From assembly GCA_031181145.1 (NCBI GenBank), contig JAPSLB010000024.1, positions 36,062-71,410 of the forward strand: DNA of 35,349 nt, written 5' to 3'. The notes beneath the pieces are model-generated. The model saw only the letters and a list, made by a program, of their open reading frames with translations, did no database searches and was not told the origin of the DNA. Position numbers and translations under genes: made by a program. Below, piece after piece: positions 16,194-24,720 of the stretch. The first letter of the stretch is position 1. The number at the start of each line of letters is the position of its first letter. Source of the DNA: Microvirga sp. Its GTDB lineage: Bacteria > Pseudomonadota > Alphaproteobacteria > Rhizobiales > Beijerinckiaceae.

Positions 16194-18094
16194 TCCGGGG
16201 AAGGAGATTGGGCATCGGGGGGCGCCTCATTGCGGCATTCCTCGGCGTAGGCGGGCTTGCGGTCGGCGCATGCATCGTTGGCTGGCTGTCCTATGCCCGG
16301 CTCAGCGAGGAACTGAATTCCGTCGCGACGGCTCATCTGCCGGCCCTGGCGTTCTCTGCGCGTCTTGCGGAAGCAGGGGCAGGCGTGATCGCCAGCACGC
16401 CGGACTTGGCTGTGGCTGAGAGACGCGAGGCCTATGACCGCATTCACGGCACGCTCGTCGAGCGTCTTTCTGTTCTCCGCCTCGTTCTCAACGAGCGGAA
16501 CGACGAGCACTCGTTGTCGCCGGAGCTTCTTGTCGTGACCGACGGCATCGAGGCCAATCTCAGGGCCATCGATCGGATCGCAGACAGGCGCTTTCCCCTG
16601 CATGAGCGCTCCCGGGAGATCAGCGAGGAGCTGCGATGGTTGCAGGCCGATCTCATCGAGGAGGTCGAGCCGCTTATCGACGATGCCCGGTTCAACATCG
16701 AATCGGCGATCAGCAGAGTCGCGCCGGGAGAAGCGGCGGAAGCGGGCCGCAGGACTTTGCGGGAAGAGAGCCGCAAGAGCGAAGCCCTGCTCACCATCAA
16801 CGCCCAGGCGAACCTCATCGTAGGCCTGCTGGGGCGGCTCGGAACCGTTCCGACGATTGAGGATCTCCGGGATACGAGCAACTTCCTCGGTGAGATGGCG
16901 GACCAACTCGATGTGGAAACCAAGGCGCTCGCCAGCTGGACCGATACGATCACGATCAGTCAGATCGCCGCGCGCCTACTGGCTCTCTCCGATCCGAAGG
17001 CCGGCCTCGCCGCCGTGAAGCGGGCGGAACTCGAAGCGATCGCCGACGCGCAGGCGCTCCTCGCCGAGAACAGGCGGCTCGTCACGCAGCTTGGCACGCT
17101 CATCTCGCAGGAAGTCAGCCGGACGGAGGCGATCGCGCGGCGGGCGGCGGAGCGCTCTGCCGAAGCAATCGTCGTCGGGCGAAATCTTCTCCTCGCGATC
17201 GCCGCTGCATCCCTGGCGATCACGATTGTGGTCGGCTGGTTCTACGTCCGCCGTAGCCTCGTGGCACGGCTTCAGGGGTTGACGCTCGCTGCGACGACGA
17301 TTGCAAGCGGCCCGACGATGCCGGTCCTGCCTCCCCCCACGGACGATGAGCTGGGCGATCTTGCGCGAGCGCTCACGGTGTTCCGCCAGACCAGGGACGA
17401 TCTCGTCCAGGCCGCCAAGCTCGCGGCGCTCGGACAGATGGCCGCGGGTATCAGCCATGAACTCAACCAGCCCCTCGCGGCGATCCGCTCGCACGCCCAT
17501 AACGGCGCGGTCCTGCTCGGGCGGGGCCGCCTGGAGGAGGCGCGGGCGAGCCTCGATCGGATTCAGGGCCTGACGGCCCGGATGGCGGAGCTGATCAAAC
17601 ATCTCAAGCGTTTCGCCCGCCGCCCTGCGGCCACCCTCGACGCGGTGGACCTGCGCGGCGTCGTCGAGGGAGCTCTGAGCCTGTTCGAACAGCGGCTCGG
17701 CGAGGAAAGCGTCGCGGTGAAGATCGATTTCCCGGATTCTCGCGTCGCCGTGCGGGCCGAGGAGGTCCGGCTCGAGCAGGTGATCGTCAATCTGATTGCG
17801 AACGCCCTCGACGAGCTTGCCGGACAAAGGGACCGGCGCATCGAAATCCGTGCTGACGTCAGGGATAGCCGGGTTCGCCTAGCGGTGACCGACAACGGTT
17901 CGGGTATCGAGGAGAAGCATCGCGAAGCCATCTTCGATCCCTTCTTCACCACGAAGCCCGCAGGATTAGGGCTCGGACTTGGCCTCTCGATGTCCTACAA
18001 CATCGTCAAGGATTTCGGAGGAGACTTGATTTTGGCGAACACCGGACCTCAGGGGACAACCTTCGTGATCGATCTGGCGGCGGGGCAACCATGA
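16190..18094 (+). CDS. Membrane sensor histidine kinase (PgtB/DctB-like)
   Basis: The order in this 634-residue kinase is: membrane span 1 at ~12-32; a large periplasmic, mostly alpha-helical domain to ~328; span 2 at ~330-350; a HAMP-type linker (TLAATTIASGPTMPVLPPPT); HisKA with phospho-accepting His423 in GISHELNQPLAAIRS; and a HATPase domain with LEQVIVNLIANALDEL (N box), VTDNGSGIEEKH (G1) and GLGLGLGLSMSYNIV (G2). The helical periplasmic bundle resembles kinases that read a partner binding protein (TorS, PgtB). The gene overlaps both the binding-protein gene upstream and the regulator gene downstream (ATGA at 18091), giving a three-gene sensory operon. Predicted function: phosphorylate the adjacent sigma54 activator when the co-sensor is liganded (inference). 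Confidence 0.9.
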   Translation: MIRGRRLGIGGRLIAAFLGVGGLAVGACIVGWLSYARLSEELNSVATAHLPALAFSARLAEAGAGVIASTPDLAVAERREAYDRIHGTLVERLSVLRLVLNERNDEHSLSPELLVVTDGIEANLRAIDRIADRRFPLHERSREISEELRWLQADLIEEVEPLIDDARFNIESAISRVAPGEAAEAGRRTLREESRKSEALLTINAQANLIVGLLGRLGTVPTIEDLRDTSNFLGEMADQLDVETKALASWTDTITISQIAARLLALSDPKAGLAAVKRAELEAIADAQALLAENRRLVTQLGTLISQEVSRTEAIARRAAERSAEAIVVGRNLLLAIAAASLAITIVVGWFYVRRSLVARLQGLTLAATTIASGPTMPVLPPPTDDELGDLARALTVFRQTRDDLVQAAKLAALGQMAAGISHELNQPLAAIRSHAHNGAVLLGRGRLEEARASLDRIQGLTARMAELIKHLKRFARRPAATLDAVDLRGVVEGALSLFEQRLGEESVAVKIDFPDSRVAVRAEEVRLEQVIVNLIANALDELAGQRDRRIEIRADVRDSRVRLAVTDNGSGIEEKHREAIFDPFFTTKPAGLGLGLGLSMSYNIVKDFGGDLILANTGPQGTTFVIDLAAGQP

Positions 18095-19440
18095 GTGCGG
18101 AGCCCAAGATCGTTCTGGTCGACGACGATCGGGAAGTGCGTGACGCATACCGGCAGACGCTGGAGCTCGACGGGTTCAGCGTCACAGCGGTCAGCTCTGC
18201 CAAGGCCGGCCTCGACAGGCTCTCGCGGGATCTCCCGGTCGTCGTGGTGAGCGACGTGAGAATGCCGGGTTTGGACGGCTTTGGGCTACTCGAGGCGGTT
18301 CGCGCCGTCGATCCCGAGATTCCGGTTATTCTCGTGACAGGTCATGGCGACGTGCCGATGGCCATCAAGGCGGTCCGGGCGGGAGCCTGGGATTTCATCG
18401 AGAAGCCGGCGGATCCCATCAGGCTCGTCGAAACGGCCCGGCGGGCCATCGCGCATCGCAGCCTTATTCTCGAGAACCGGGCCCTCAGGGCGGGAGCCGC
18501 CGACCAGGATCCGTTCTCCAGCCGTCTCATCGGCCGCTCCGCGGCCATGGAGCGGCTGCGGCGGAGCTTGAGGACGCTCGCCGAGGCCGAGGCCGACGTG
18601 CTGCTTCTCGGCGAGACGGGTACCGGCAAGGAAGTCGCGGCCCGCGCCCTTCACGATTTCGGCCTCAGGCGGAAGGGACGATTCGTGGCCGTCAATTGCG
18701 GCGCGATGCCGGAGACCATCATCGAGAGCGAATTGTTCGGGCACGAGCCTGGCGCCTTCACCGGCGCCCGTGAGCGGCGGATCGGAAAGATCGAACATGC
18801 GAGCGGCGGCACGCTCTTCCTGGATGAAATCGAGTCCATGCCCATGGCGGCGCAGATCCGGCTGTTGCGGGTGCTGCAGGAGAGAACGATCGTACGTCTC
18901 GGATCGAACAGGGAAATCCCCGTCGACATCCGCGTCATCGCCGCGACCAAGGCCGACCTGACCGAACTCGCGGCCAAGGGAGCGTTCCGCGAGGATTTGG
19001 TCTACCGGCTGAACGTCGTCACCATCCGTTTGCCACCTCTTCGCGAGCGCCGGGACGATGTATTCGTGCTCTTCAACCATTTCCTCAGTCTCGCCGCTGC
19101 GCGTCAGGCGAGGGCGGCACCTGCGCTGGACCCCTCTTTCCAGGAAAAGCTCCAGCAGCAGGATTGGCCCGGCAACGTGCGCGAACTGCGCAACGCGGCC
19201 GAACGCTATCTCCTCGGCCTGGATGACGACGATTCCCAACAGACGGAGCAGAGCCCCAAGGGTGCTCTGACCCTGGAACAGCGGATGGAGGCGGCTGAGC
19301 GGCGCGTGATCGAGGAGACCCTCGCCCTCCTGGGCGGACGCGTCGGTGCCACGGCCGAGGCACTCGGGATCACGAGGAAGACCCTTTACCTGAAGATGAA
19401 GAAGTACGATCTCGGCCGCGCTGGCGACAATGACGGCTGA
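18091..19440 (+). CDS. NtrC-family sigma54-dependent response regulator (PgtA/DctD-like)
   Basis: The 449-residue protein has three domains. The receiver (~5-118) has acidic residues DDD at 11-13, phospho-acceptor Asp55 in VVSDVRMPG and Lys105. The AAA+ sigma54-interaction domain (~144-375) has Walker A GETGTGK (174-180), GAFTGA (221-226) and Walker B TLFLDE (241-246). A Fis-type HTH lies at the C-terminus (EALGITRKTLYLKMKKYDL). The intact GAFTGA loop means it should open sigma54 promoters. Such a promoter lies 126 bp downstream of its stop, in front of the transport operon, with a 19-bp palindrome beside it. Length and order fit DctD/PgtA. The start overlaps the kinase stop. Confidence 0.93.
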   Translation: MSAEPKIVLVDDDREVRDAYRQTLELDGFSVTAVSSAKAGLDRLSRDLPVVVVSDVRMPGLDGFGLLEAVRAVDPEIPVILVTGHGDVPMAIKAVRAGAWDFIEKPADPIRLVETARRAIAHRSLILENRALRAGAADQDPFSSRLIGRSAAMERLRRSLRTLAEAEADVLLLGETGTGKEVAARALHDFGLRRKGRFVAVNCGAMPETIIESELFGHEPGAFTGARERRIGKIEHASGGTLFLDEIESMPMAAQIRLLRVLQERTIVRLGSNREIPVDIRVIAATKADLTELAAKGAFREDLVYRLNVVTIRLPPLRERRDDVFVLFNHFLSLAAARQARAAPALDPSFQEKLQQQDWPGNVRELRNAAERYLLGLDDDDSQQTEQSPKGALTLEQRMEAAERRVIEETLALLGGRVGATAEALGITRKTLYLKMKKYDLGRAGDNDG

Positions 19441-19527
19441 TGTTACGACGCTGACCCATCGTCATTCTGATCCGTTACCCTCCTTTCCCTCGTTCGGACG
19501 TATGAGTGATGGTCGCTTCGATTTTTG

Positions 19528-19546
19528 TCCGCAGCGCGGCTGCGGA
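19528..19546. promoter_or_regulatory. 19-bp palindrome, candidate activator site
   Basis: TCCGCAGC-GCG-GCTGCGGA is a perfect inverted repeat with 8-bp arms. It is centred ~29 bp upstream of the -24 element of the sigma54 promoter, near -55 from the predicted start. That is closer than the usual -80 to -150 for NtrC-type activators. It is the only extended palindrome in the gap, so it is the best candidate for binding by the neighbouring regulator. Confidence 0.55.
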
Positions 19547-19565
19547 TAATCGCTCAAAGCAGAGT

Positions 19566-19581
19566 TGGCATGATCATTGCA
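19566..19581 (+). promoter_or_regulatory. Sigma54 promoter of the transport operon
   Basis: TGGCATGATCATTGCA fits the -24/-12 consensus TGGCAY-R-N4-TTGCW with no mismatch. GG (19567-19568) and GC (19579-19580) are 12 bases apart as required. The predicted transcription start is near 19592, leaving a ~53-base leader with TTGGAGGAA before the ATG at 19645. The gene for a GAFTGA-bearing activator lies immediately upstream. Confidence 0.85.
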
Positions 19582-19644
19582 TTGATGGAGGCCGGACGCC
19601 TTCGGGCGGACCCAACCAAAGAGCCATCATGTTGGAGGAAACTG

Positions 19645-20967
19645 ATGCTACGCCACTCTGCCGCCGCGGCGGCCCTGATCGGTGCTGCCCTGTTCACGGG
19701 AGCCGCCTTCGCCCAATCCGGTAAGGTCACTGTCGTGACCTCGTTCTCGAAGGACGTGACCGATCCCTTCAAGCAGGCCTTTGAGAAGGCTCATCCGGGG
19801 GTCACTCTGGACGTGCAGAACCGGAACACCAATGCCGGCGTGAAGTTCGTCGAGGAGACGAAGGCCAACAACCAGGTTGATGTCTTCTGGGCTTCGGCTC
19901 CGGACGCATTCGAGGTTCTCAAGGGCAAGGGCCTGCTGCAGGCGTACAAGCCGAAGGCCGAGGGAATCCCGGAGAAGATCGGCTCCTATCCGATCAACGA
20001 TCCGGAGGGCTTCTATTCGGGCTTCGCGGCGTCGGGCTACGGCATCATGTGGAATGACCGTTACGCAAAGGCGAACGGGCTGCCCGAGCCGAAGGACTGG
20101 CAGGATCTCGCCAAGCCGGTCTACTTCGATCATGTCGCCATGGCGGCACCCTCCCGTTCCGGCACGACCCACCTGACGATCGAGACGATCCTTCAGGGCG
20201 AAGGCTGGGACAAGGGGTGGCGCATCCTGAAGGAGATATCGGGCAATTTCCGCCAGATCACCGAGCGCTCCTTCGGCGTTCCCGAGGCGGTGAACTCCGG
20301 TCAGGTCGGCTTCGGCATCGTGATCGACTTCTTCGCCTTTTCCTCCCAGGCTTCGGGCTTCCCGGTGAAGTTCGCCTATCCGACCGTCACCACGATCGTT
20401 CCGGCGAATGTCGGCGTGATCGCCAACGCGCCGAACAAGGCCGGCGCGGAGGCTTTCGTCGATTACCTCGTCTCGGCCGAGGGTCAGGAGGTGCTGCTTG
20501 AGCCGAGCATCCGCCGTCTGCCGGTCAATCCCGCCGTCTACGCAAAGGCTCCGGAAGGTTATCCGAATCCCTTCACCGATCCGTCCCTCGGCGCACGCGT
20601 GAAGTTCGACGTGAACGTGTCTGAGAAGCGCACCAACGTCGTCGACGTGCTCTACGATCAGACCGTCACGTTCCAGCTCGATGCGCTGAAGGCCGCAACG
20701 AAGGCCATCCACGACGCCGAGGCCGCGCTCGCCAAGAAGGATAATGCCGAAGCCGGTGCTCTTGTGAAAGAAGCCCGCGACTTGGTGGCGGCCATGCCGG
20801 TCACCGAGGAGCAGGCCGCATCTCCTGAGATCGCCGGCGCCTTCACCGGCGGCAAGGAGAAGGGCGCGCGTCAGGCCGAACTCGAGCAGCAATGGGCGGC
20901 CTTCGCCAAGGAGCGCTATCAGCAGGCTCTGGCCAAGGCCGAGCAGGCGCTCAAGCTCGCCCGCTGA
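19645..20967 (+). CDS. Periplasmic binding protein of the sigma54-controlled ABC importer
   Basis: The 440-residue protein has a signal peptide (MLRHSAAAAALIGAALFTGA, cleaved after AFA) and belongs to the ferric/phosphosugar binding family that includes FbpA and AfuA. Key segments are VTVVTSFSKDVTDPFKQAFE, VDVFWASAPDAFEVLK, APSRSGTTHLTIETIL and RSFGVPEAVNSGQVGFG. I see no clear FbpA-style tyrosine pair for iron, and AfuA homologues bind hexose phosphates. With a PgtABC-like sensory operon upstream and phosphatases downstream, a phosphorylated ligand is likelier than iron (inference). A helical tail of ~90 residues follows the core. Start: ATG 19645 after TTGGAGGAA and downstream of the sigma54 promoter. 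Open-frame starts at 19525 or 19570 would lie before or inside that promoter. Confidence 0.88.
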   Translation: MLRHSAAAAALIGAALFTGAAFAQSGKVTVVTSFSKDVTDPFKQAFEKAHPGVTLDVQNRNTNAGVKFVEETKANNQVDVFWASAPDAFEVLKGKGLLQAYKPKAEGIPEKIGSYPINDPEGFYSGFAASGYGIMWNDRYAKANGLPEPKDWQDLAKPVYFDHVAMAAPSRSGTTHLTIETILQGEGWDKGWRILKEISGNFRQITERSFGVPEAVNSGQVGFGIVIDFFAFSSQASGFPVKFAYPTVTTIVPANVGVIANAPNKAGAEAFVDYLVSAEGQEVLLEPSIRRLPVNPAVYAKAPEGYPNPFTDPSLGARVKFDVNVSEKRTNVVDVLYDQTVTFQLDALKAATKAIHDAEAALAKKDNAEAGALVKEARDLVAAMPVTEEQAASPEIAGAFTGGKEKGARQAELEQQWAAFAKERYQQALAKAEQALKLAR

Positions 20968-20983
20968 TCTGCCCTTCCTCGTC

Positions 20984-21024
20984 GGGCGGCTCATGGACGT
21001 GAGCCGCCCTTGAAAGCCTTTTTT
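20984..21024 (+). terminator. Intercistronic terminator/attenuator after the binding-protein gene
   Basis: GGGCGGCTCA (20984-20993) pairs perfectly with TGAGCCGCCC (21000-21009) around a 6-base loop. A TTTTTT run at 21019-21024 follows, but 9 bases after the stem. The offset suggests partial termination or 3'-end protection, which would give more binding protein than permease and ATPase from one promoter. Confidence 0.65.
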
Positions 21025-21043
21025 CGGATTCAGGAGAGCGTCC

Positions 21044-22783
21044 ATGGCCGGCGCCACGACCGCCGGGCGAGCGCATGCGTCGTCCAGGTCTTTCAGGCAT
21101 TTCACGATATCGGCTTCCCCCGGGCAGCTTGCTCTCGCCCTCGGGATAGCCGCCTTTCTGGCCTTGTTTCTTGTCATTCCAGTCGGAACGGTGATTTACG
21201 TCGCCTTCACGGAGAAGGGGACTGGCGAATTCACTCTCGTCAATTTCCTCGATTTCGCGCGCACGGATCTTTTCATCCGTTCCTTCTGGAATTCGGTCTA
21301 TGTGTCCGCGATGTCGGTGGTCGTCGCCTCCGTCTTCGCCCTGCCGCTCGCCTACATCACCACGCGCTTCGAGTTTCGGGGCGCCATGCTGATCCAGACG
21401 CTGGGCTTCCTCCCGCTGATCATGCCGCCTTTCGTCGGCGCGGTCGCGATGCTGCTCCTGTTCGGCCGCAACGGCACCGTGAACCTTCTCCTGAACGACT
21501 GGTTCGGCTTCAGGATTCCGTTCATGGAGGGATTGAACGGGGTGATCTTCGTTCAGGCCGTCCACTACTTCCCCTTCATCTTGATCAACCTCTCGGCGGC
21601 CCTGCGCAATATCGACCGGGCAATGGAGGAGGCGGCGCAGAATCTCGGCAGCTCGGGCTTTCGCCTGTTCCGCCGCATCGTCTTCCCGCTGGCCATGCCG
21701 GGCTACATCGCGGGGGCCTCGCTGGTGTTCGTGAAGGTGTTCGACGACCTCGCGACGCCGCTGCTCCTGAACGTCAAGGACATGCTCGCCCCGCAGGCCT
21801 ATCTGCGCGTGACGTCCATCGGTATCGCGGACCCGATGGGATATGTGATCTCCGTCGTGCTCATCTGCATGTCCATTCTGGCCATGTGGATTTCGGCGCG
21901 CGCCATGCGCGGCAAGGACTACGCCACCGTGCAGCGTGGCGGCGGCGGCCTGTCGAAGCGCCGGATGCGGCCGTGGGAGAGCGCTGTCGCCTATGGGGCC
22001 GTCCTGCTCATTCTCCTCCTGGTGCTGGCGCCGCATATCGGGCTGCTGCTGCTGTCCTTCGCCACGATCTGGTCCTTCAGCCCTCTGCCGGATGCCTATA
22101 CGCTGTCTCATTACGGCCGCGTGTTCGGCGAGAGCTTCGTCTACGTGAAGAACACGCTCGTCTATGCCTCCATCGCTGGATTGATCGATGTCGTTCTCGG
22201 TACGGCCATCGCGTATCTCGTGCTGCGGACAAAGCTCATCGGACGGGAGTGGCTCGACTGGGCTGCGACCGCCGCGCTGGCGATCCCGGGCGTCGTGCTC
22301 GGCATCGGGTACCTGCGGACCTTCTACGGCGTCCAGCTTCCCGACGGCACCCCGCTCGCGACGCTTTGGATCACGATCGTGCTGGCACTCGCGATCCGGC
22401 GCCTGCCCTATGCCCTGAGGGCCTGCTATGCGGCTCTCCAGCAGATCTCGGTCTCGCTTGAGGAGGCGGCGGAGAACCTCGGGGCCACGAAGGTGCGGAC
22501 GGTCCGGCGGATCGTCCTGCCGCTCATGGCGGGCGGCATCCTGGCGGGCTTCGTCACGAGCTTCGCCACGGCGGCCGTCGAGCTTTCGGCGACCCTGATG
22601 CTGGTTCAATCGAACGCGGATGCGCCTCTCGCCTACGGCCTCTACGTGTTCATGCAGTCGGCTGCGGGACGAGGGCCCGGCGCGGCGCTCGGGGTCATCG
22701 CCGTACTGCTCGTCGCCCTGTGCACCTTCGCGTCTCATCTGATCATCGAAAAGAGCCAGCAGGCCAAAGGGGCCGGACGCTGA
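21044..22783 (+). CDS. ABC importer permease, two fused permease domains (FbpB/AfuB-like)
   Basis: The 579-residue inner-membrane protein has about twelve spans and two copies of the permease core. The coupling loops are MEEAAQNLGSSGFRLFRRIV before FPLAMPG in the first half and LEEAAENLGATKVRTVRRIV before LPLMAGG in the second. This tandem arrangement is typical of FbpB/AfuB permeases, so a single gene supplies both halves of the channel. It lies between the binding-protein gene, separated by the stem-loop, and the ATPase gene, 30 bases downstream. Start: ATG 21044 after AGGAGAGCGTCC. Confidence 0.92.
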   Translation: MAGATTAGRAHASSRSFRHFTISASPGQLALALGIAAFLALFLVIPVGTVIYVAFTEKGTGEFTLVNFLDFARTDLFIRSFWNSVYVSAMSVVVASVFALPLAYITTRFEFRGAMLIQTLGFLPLIMPPFVGAVAMLLLFGRNGTVNLLLNDWFGFRIPFMEGLNGVIFVQAVHYFPFILINLSAALRNIDRAMEEAAQNLGSSGFRLFRRIVFPLAMPGYIAGASLVFVKVFDDLATPLLLNVKDMLAPQAYLRVTSIGIADPMGYVISVVLICMSILAMWISARAMRGKDYATVQRGGGGLSKRRMRPWESAVAYGAVLLILLLVLAPHIGLLLLSFATIWSFSPLPDAYTLSHYGRVFGESFVYVKNTLVYASIAGLIDVVLGTAIAYLVLRTKLIGREWLDWAATAALAIPGVVLGIGYLRTFYGVQLPDGTPLATLWITIVLALAIRRLPYALRACYAALQQISVSLEEAAENLGATKVRTVRRIVLPLMAGGILAGFVTSFATAAVELSATLMLVQSNADAPLAYGLYVFMQSAAGRGPGAALGVIAVLLVALCTFASHLIIEKSQQAKGAGR

Positions 22784-22813
22784 CCGCGTCACGAGCCTGA
22801 GGAAACGGGATCC

Positions 22814-23911
22814 ATGAACCAGTCTCTTCCTGTCGTATCATCCGGCGTCAGCGCCATCGACGTGGACATCCGCAACGTCGATCTGTTCTACGGCACCAAT
22901 CATGTCCTCAAGGGCATCAACCTCCACATCAGGCCGGGCGAGTTCTTCGCCTTTCTCGGGCCCTCGGGCTGCGGGAAGACGACGCTGCTGCGCCTGATCG
23001 CGGGCTTCAACCAGGCGGATGGAGGCGAGGTGCTGGTCGGAGGGCGGAACGTGTCGCATCTGCCCCCGTGGAAGCGCGATGTCGGCATGGTGTTCCAATC
23101 CTACGCCCTGTGGCCGCACATGACGGTGAAGCGCAATGTCGCGTTCGGCCTCGAGGAGCGGCGGGTTCCGAGGGCCGAGATCGACAAGCGCGTGGCCGCG
23201 GCCCTCGAACTCGTCGGGCTCGCCCACCTTGCCGACCGCCGCCCCTCGCAGCTCTCCGGCGGCCAGCAGCAGCGCGTCGCCGTTGCTCGCACCATCGCCA
23301 TCGAGCCGAAGGTGCTTCTCCTCGACGAGCCCCTCTCCAACCTCGACGCCAAGATGCGCGTCCAGGTGCGGCGGGAACTGCGCGATCTCCAGCAGCGGCT
23401 CGGGCTGACGACCATCTTCGTCACGCACGACCAGGAGGAGGCCAACACGATCTGCGACCGCATTGCCGTGATGAACGACGGCGTCGTCCAGCAGGTCGGC
23501 ACGCCCATGGAGCTCTACGCGAAGCCAGCCAATCTGTTCGTGGCGAACTTCCTGGGGACGGCCAACATCCTTCCGGGTCGCGTCGTATCCGAGGGAGGCG
23601 GGCGCTTCTTCGACATCGAAGGAGGCATACGCCTGCCGGTTCCGGCCGACGTCACCGTGCCGGAGGGAGCCAAGCTCGTGTTCCGGCCCCAGCACGCGAC
23701 CCTGGGCAGGAGCAGGGCGGACGACATCGTTCTTCCGGGAACCGTCGTGCACAGCGAGTTTCTCGGCTCGACGCTGCGCTATGGGGTGAAGATCGGAGCG
23801 GCGGAGGTTTCCATCGATACGCCGTTCCAATCGGGCGAGGAGCTCCATCAGCCGGGCTTCGCCGTCGAACTCGGCCTCTCGCTGCGCTCGGCCCTCTGGC
23901 TCGCCGCCTGA
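22814..23911 (+). CDS. ABC importer ATPase (FbpC/AfuC-like)
   Basis: The 365-residue ATPase has Walker A GPSGCGKTT (~49-57), Q-loop MVFQSYALWPHMTV, signature LSGGQQQR, Walker B VLLLDEPLSNLDAK and H-loop FVTHDQEEA. A C-terminal TOBE-type region (~265-365; LVFRPQHATLGRS) is as in FbpC, PotA and related subunits. It completes the importer with the binding protein and the fused permease. The start ATG 22814 follows GAGGAAACGGGATCC. The following ~110-bp gap to the phosphatase gene has no clear promoter, so cotranscription is plausible. Confidence 0.92.
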   Translation: MNQSLPVVSSGVSAIDVDIRNVDLFYGTNHVLKGINLHIRPGEFFAFLGPSGCGKTTLLRLIAGFNQADGGEVLVGGRNVSHLPPWKRDVGMVFQSYALWPHMTVKRNVAFGLEERRVPRAEIDKRVAAALELVGLAHLADRRPSQLSGGQQQRVAVARTIAIEPKVLLLDEPLSNLDAKMRVQVRRELRDLQQRLGLTTIFVTHDQEEANTICDRIAVMNDGVVQQVGTPMELYAKPANLFVANFLGTANILPGRVVSEGGGRFFDIEGGIRLPVPADVTVPEGAKLVFRPQHATLGRSRADDIVLPGTVVHSEFLGSTLRYGVKIGAAEVSIDTPFQSGEELHQPGFAVELGLSLRSALWLAA

Positions 23912-24024
23912 GGCGAGATGCTGCACTTGTCGATCAGCCGCACGGCATGGTCTTTCGGCGGGTGGCAGGGATCGCCGCTCCTCCCGCCGCGGATGTTCCA
24001 TTCCAGACATTTCAGTAACGATTC

Positions 24025-24693
24025 ATGACTTCGTTGAAAGCCATCATCTTCGACCTCGACGGAACTCTCGTCGACAGCGCGCGCGATCTCCAGGATGCGA
24101 CGAATGCCCTATTGGCCGAGGAGGGCCTCCGGCGGATCACGCTCGACGAGGTGAAATCCATGATCGGGGACGGGGCCGCCAAGCTCGTGGAGCGCGCCAT
24201 CGTCGCGACCGGAGGCGATGCGGCGCGGCTGCCCGAACTCGTTGCCCGCTTCCTCAAGATCTACGAAGCCAACGCCTCCTGCCACACCGAGGCCTATCCC
24301 GGCGTCCCGCAGACGCTGGAGAGTCTGAGGCGGCTCGGGCTGCCGCTGGCCGTCGTCACCAACAAGCCCTATGCGGCGACCATCGACATCCTCGAGGCCC
24401 TCGCGCTGCGCGGCTTCTTCGACGCGGTCATCGGAGGCGACACCCTGCCTGAGCGCAAGCCTCACCCGGCCCCGGTCCTGCTCGCCCTGCAGCGCCTGGG
24501 AGTGAAGCCCGCGGACGCGCTCATGATCGGCGACAACTATCACGACGTGCAGGCCGCGCGCGCCGCCGGCGTTCGCGCCTGCGCGGTGACCTACGGCTAC
24601 AGCCACAGGCCGCACGCTGAACTCGGCGCCGACCGGCTGATCGATGCGATGCCGGATCTTCTGCCCATCGTCGAAGGCGCGACGGCCGCGTAA
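24025..24693 (+). CDS. gph: HAD-superfamily phosphatase, phosphoglycolate-phosphatase type
   Basis: The 222-residue cytosolic HAD phosphatase has motif I FDLDGTLVDS (nucleophile Asp10, acid/base Asp12), motif II Thr112 in VVTNKPY, motif III Lys145 in RKPHPAP and motif IV GDNYHDV (Asp170, Asp174). The cap domain and overall length match Gph, which hydrolyses 2-phosphoglycolate; the assignment within the family is approximate. It follows the ABC importer by ~110 bases on the same strand and precedes a second phosphatase. It could dephosphorylate the imported compound or a metabolite of it (inference). A housekeeping Gph that merely sits here is the alternative. No strong Shine-Dalgarno sequence precedes the ATG. 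Confidence 0.85.
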   Translation: MTSLKAIIFDLDGTLVDSARDLQDATNALLAEEGLRRITLDEVKSMIGDGAAKLVERAIVATGGDAARLPELVARFLKIYEANASCHTEAYPGVPQTLESLRRLGLPLAVVTNKPYAATIDILEALALRGFFDAVIGGDTLPERKPHPAPVLLALQRLGVKPADALMIGDNYHDVQAARAAGVRACAVTYGYSHRPHAELGADRLIDAMPDLLPIVEGATAA

Positions 24694-24720
24694 CGCCCCT
24701 GTTCATCGAAAGCACGATCC

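Noticed and set aside
19648..22792. Long minus-strand frames of 509 and 613 codons
   Set aside because: They lie antisense to the binding-protein and permease genes, are rich in Arg/Asp/Gly/His without domain motifs, and are shadows of GC-rich codons.
19645..23911. Annotation of the ABC importer as a ferric iron system
   Set aside because: Fold similarity alone suggests FbpABC, but the PgtCBA-like sensory operon, phosphatase neighbours and lack of an obvious iron-type tyrosine pair make a phospho-compound more likely. This is still not proven.
23968..23985. Possible sigma54 promoter (TGGCAGGGATC...) before the HAD phosphatase
   Set aside because: No TTGC at the -12 position.
22838..24010. 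390-codon minus-strand frame over the ATPase gene
   Set aside because: The plus strand encodes an intact ATPase with every motif; the antisense frame shows none.
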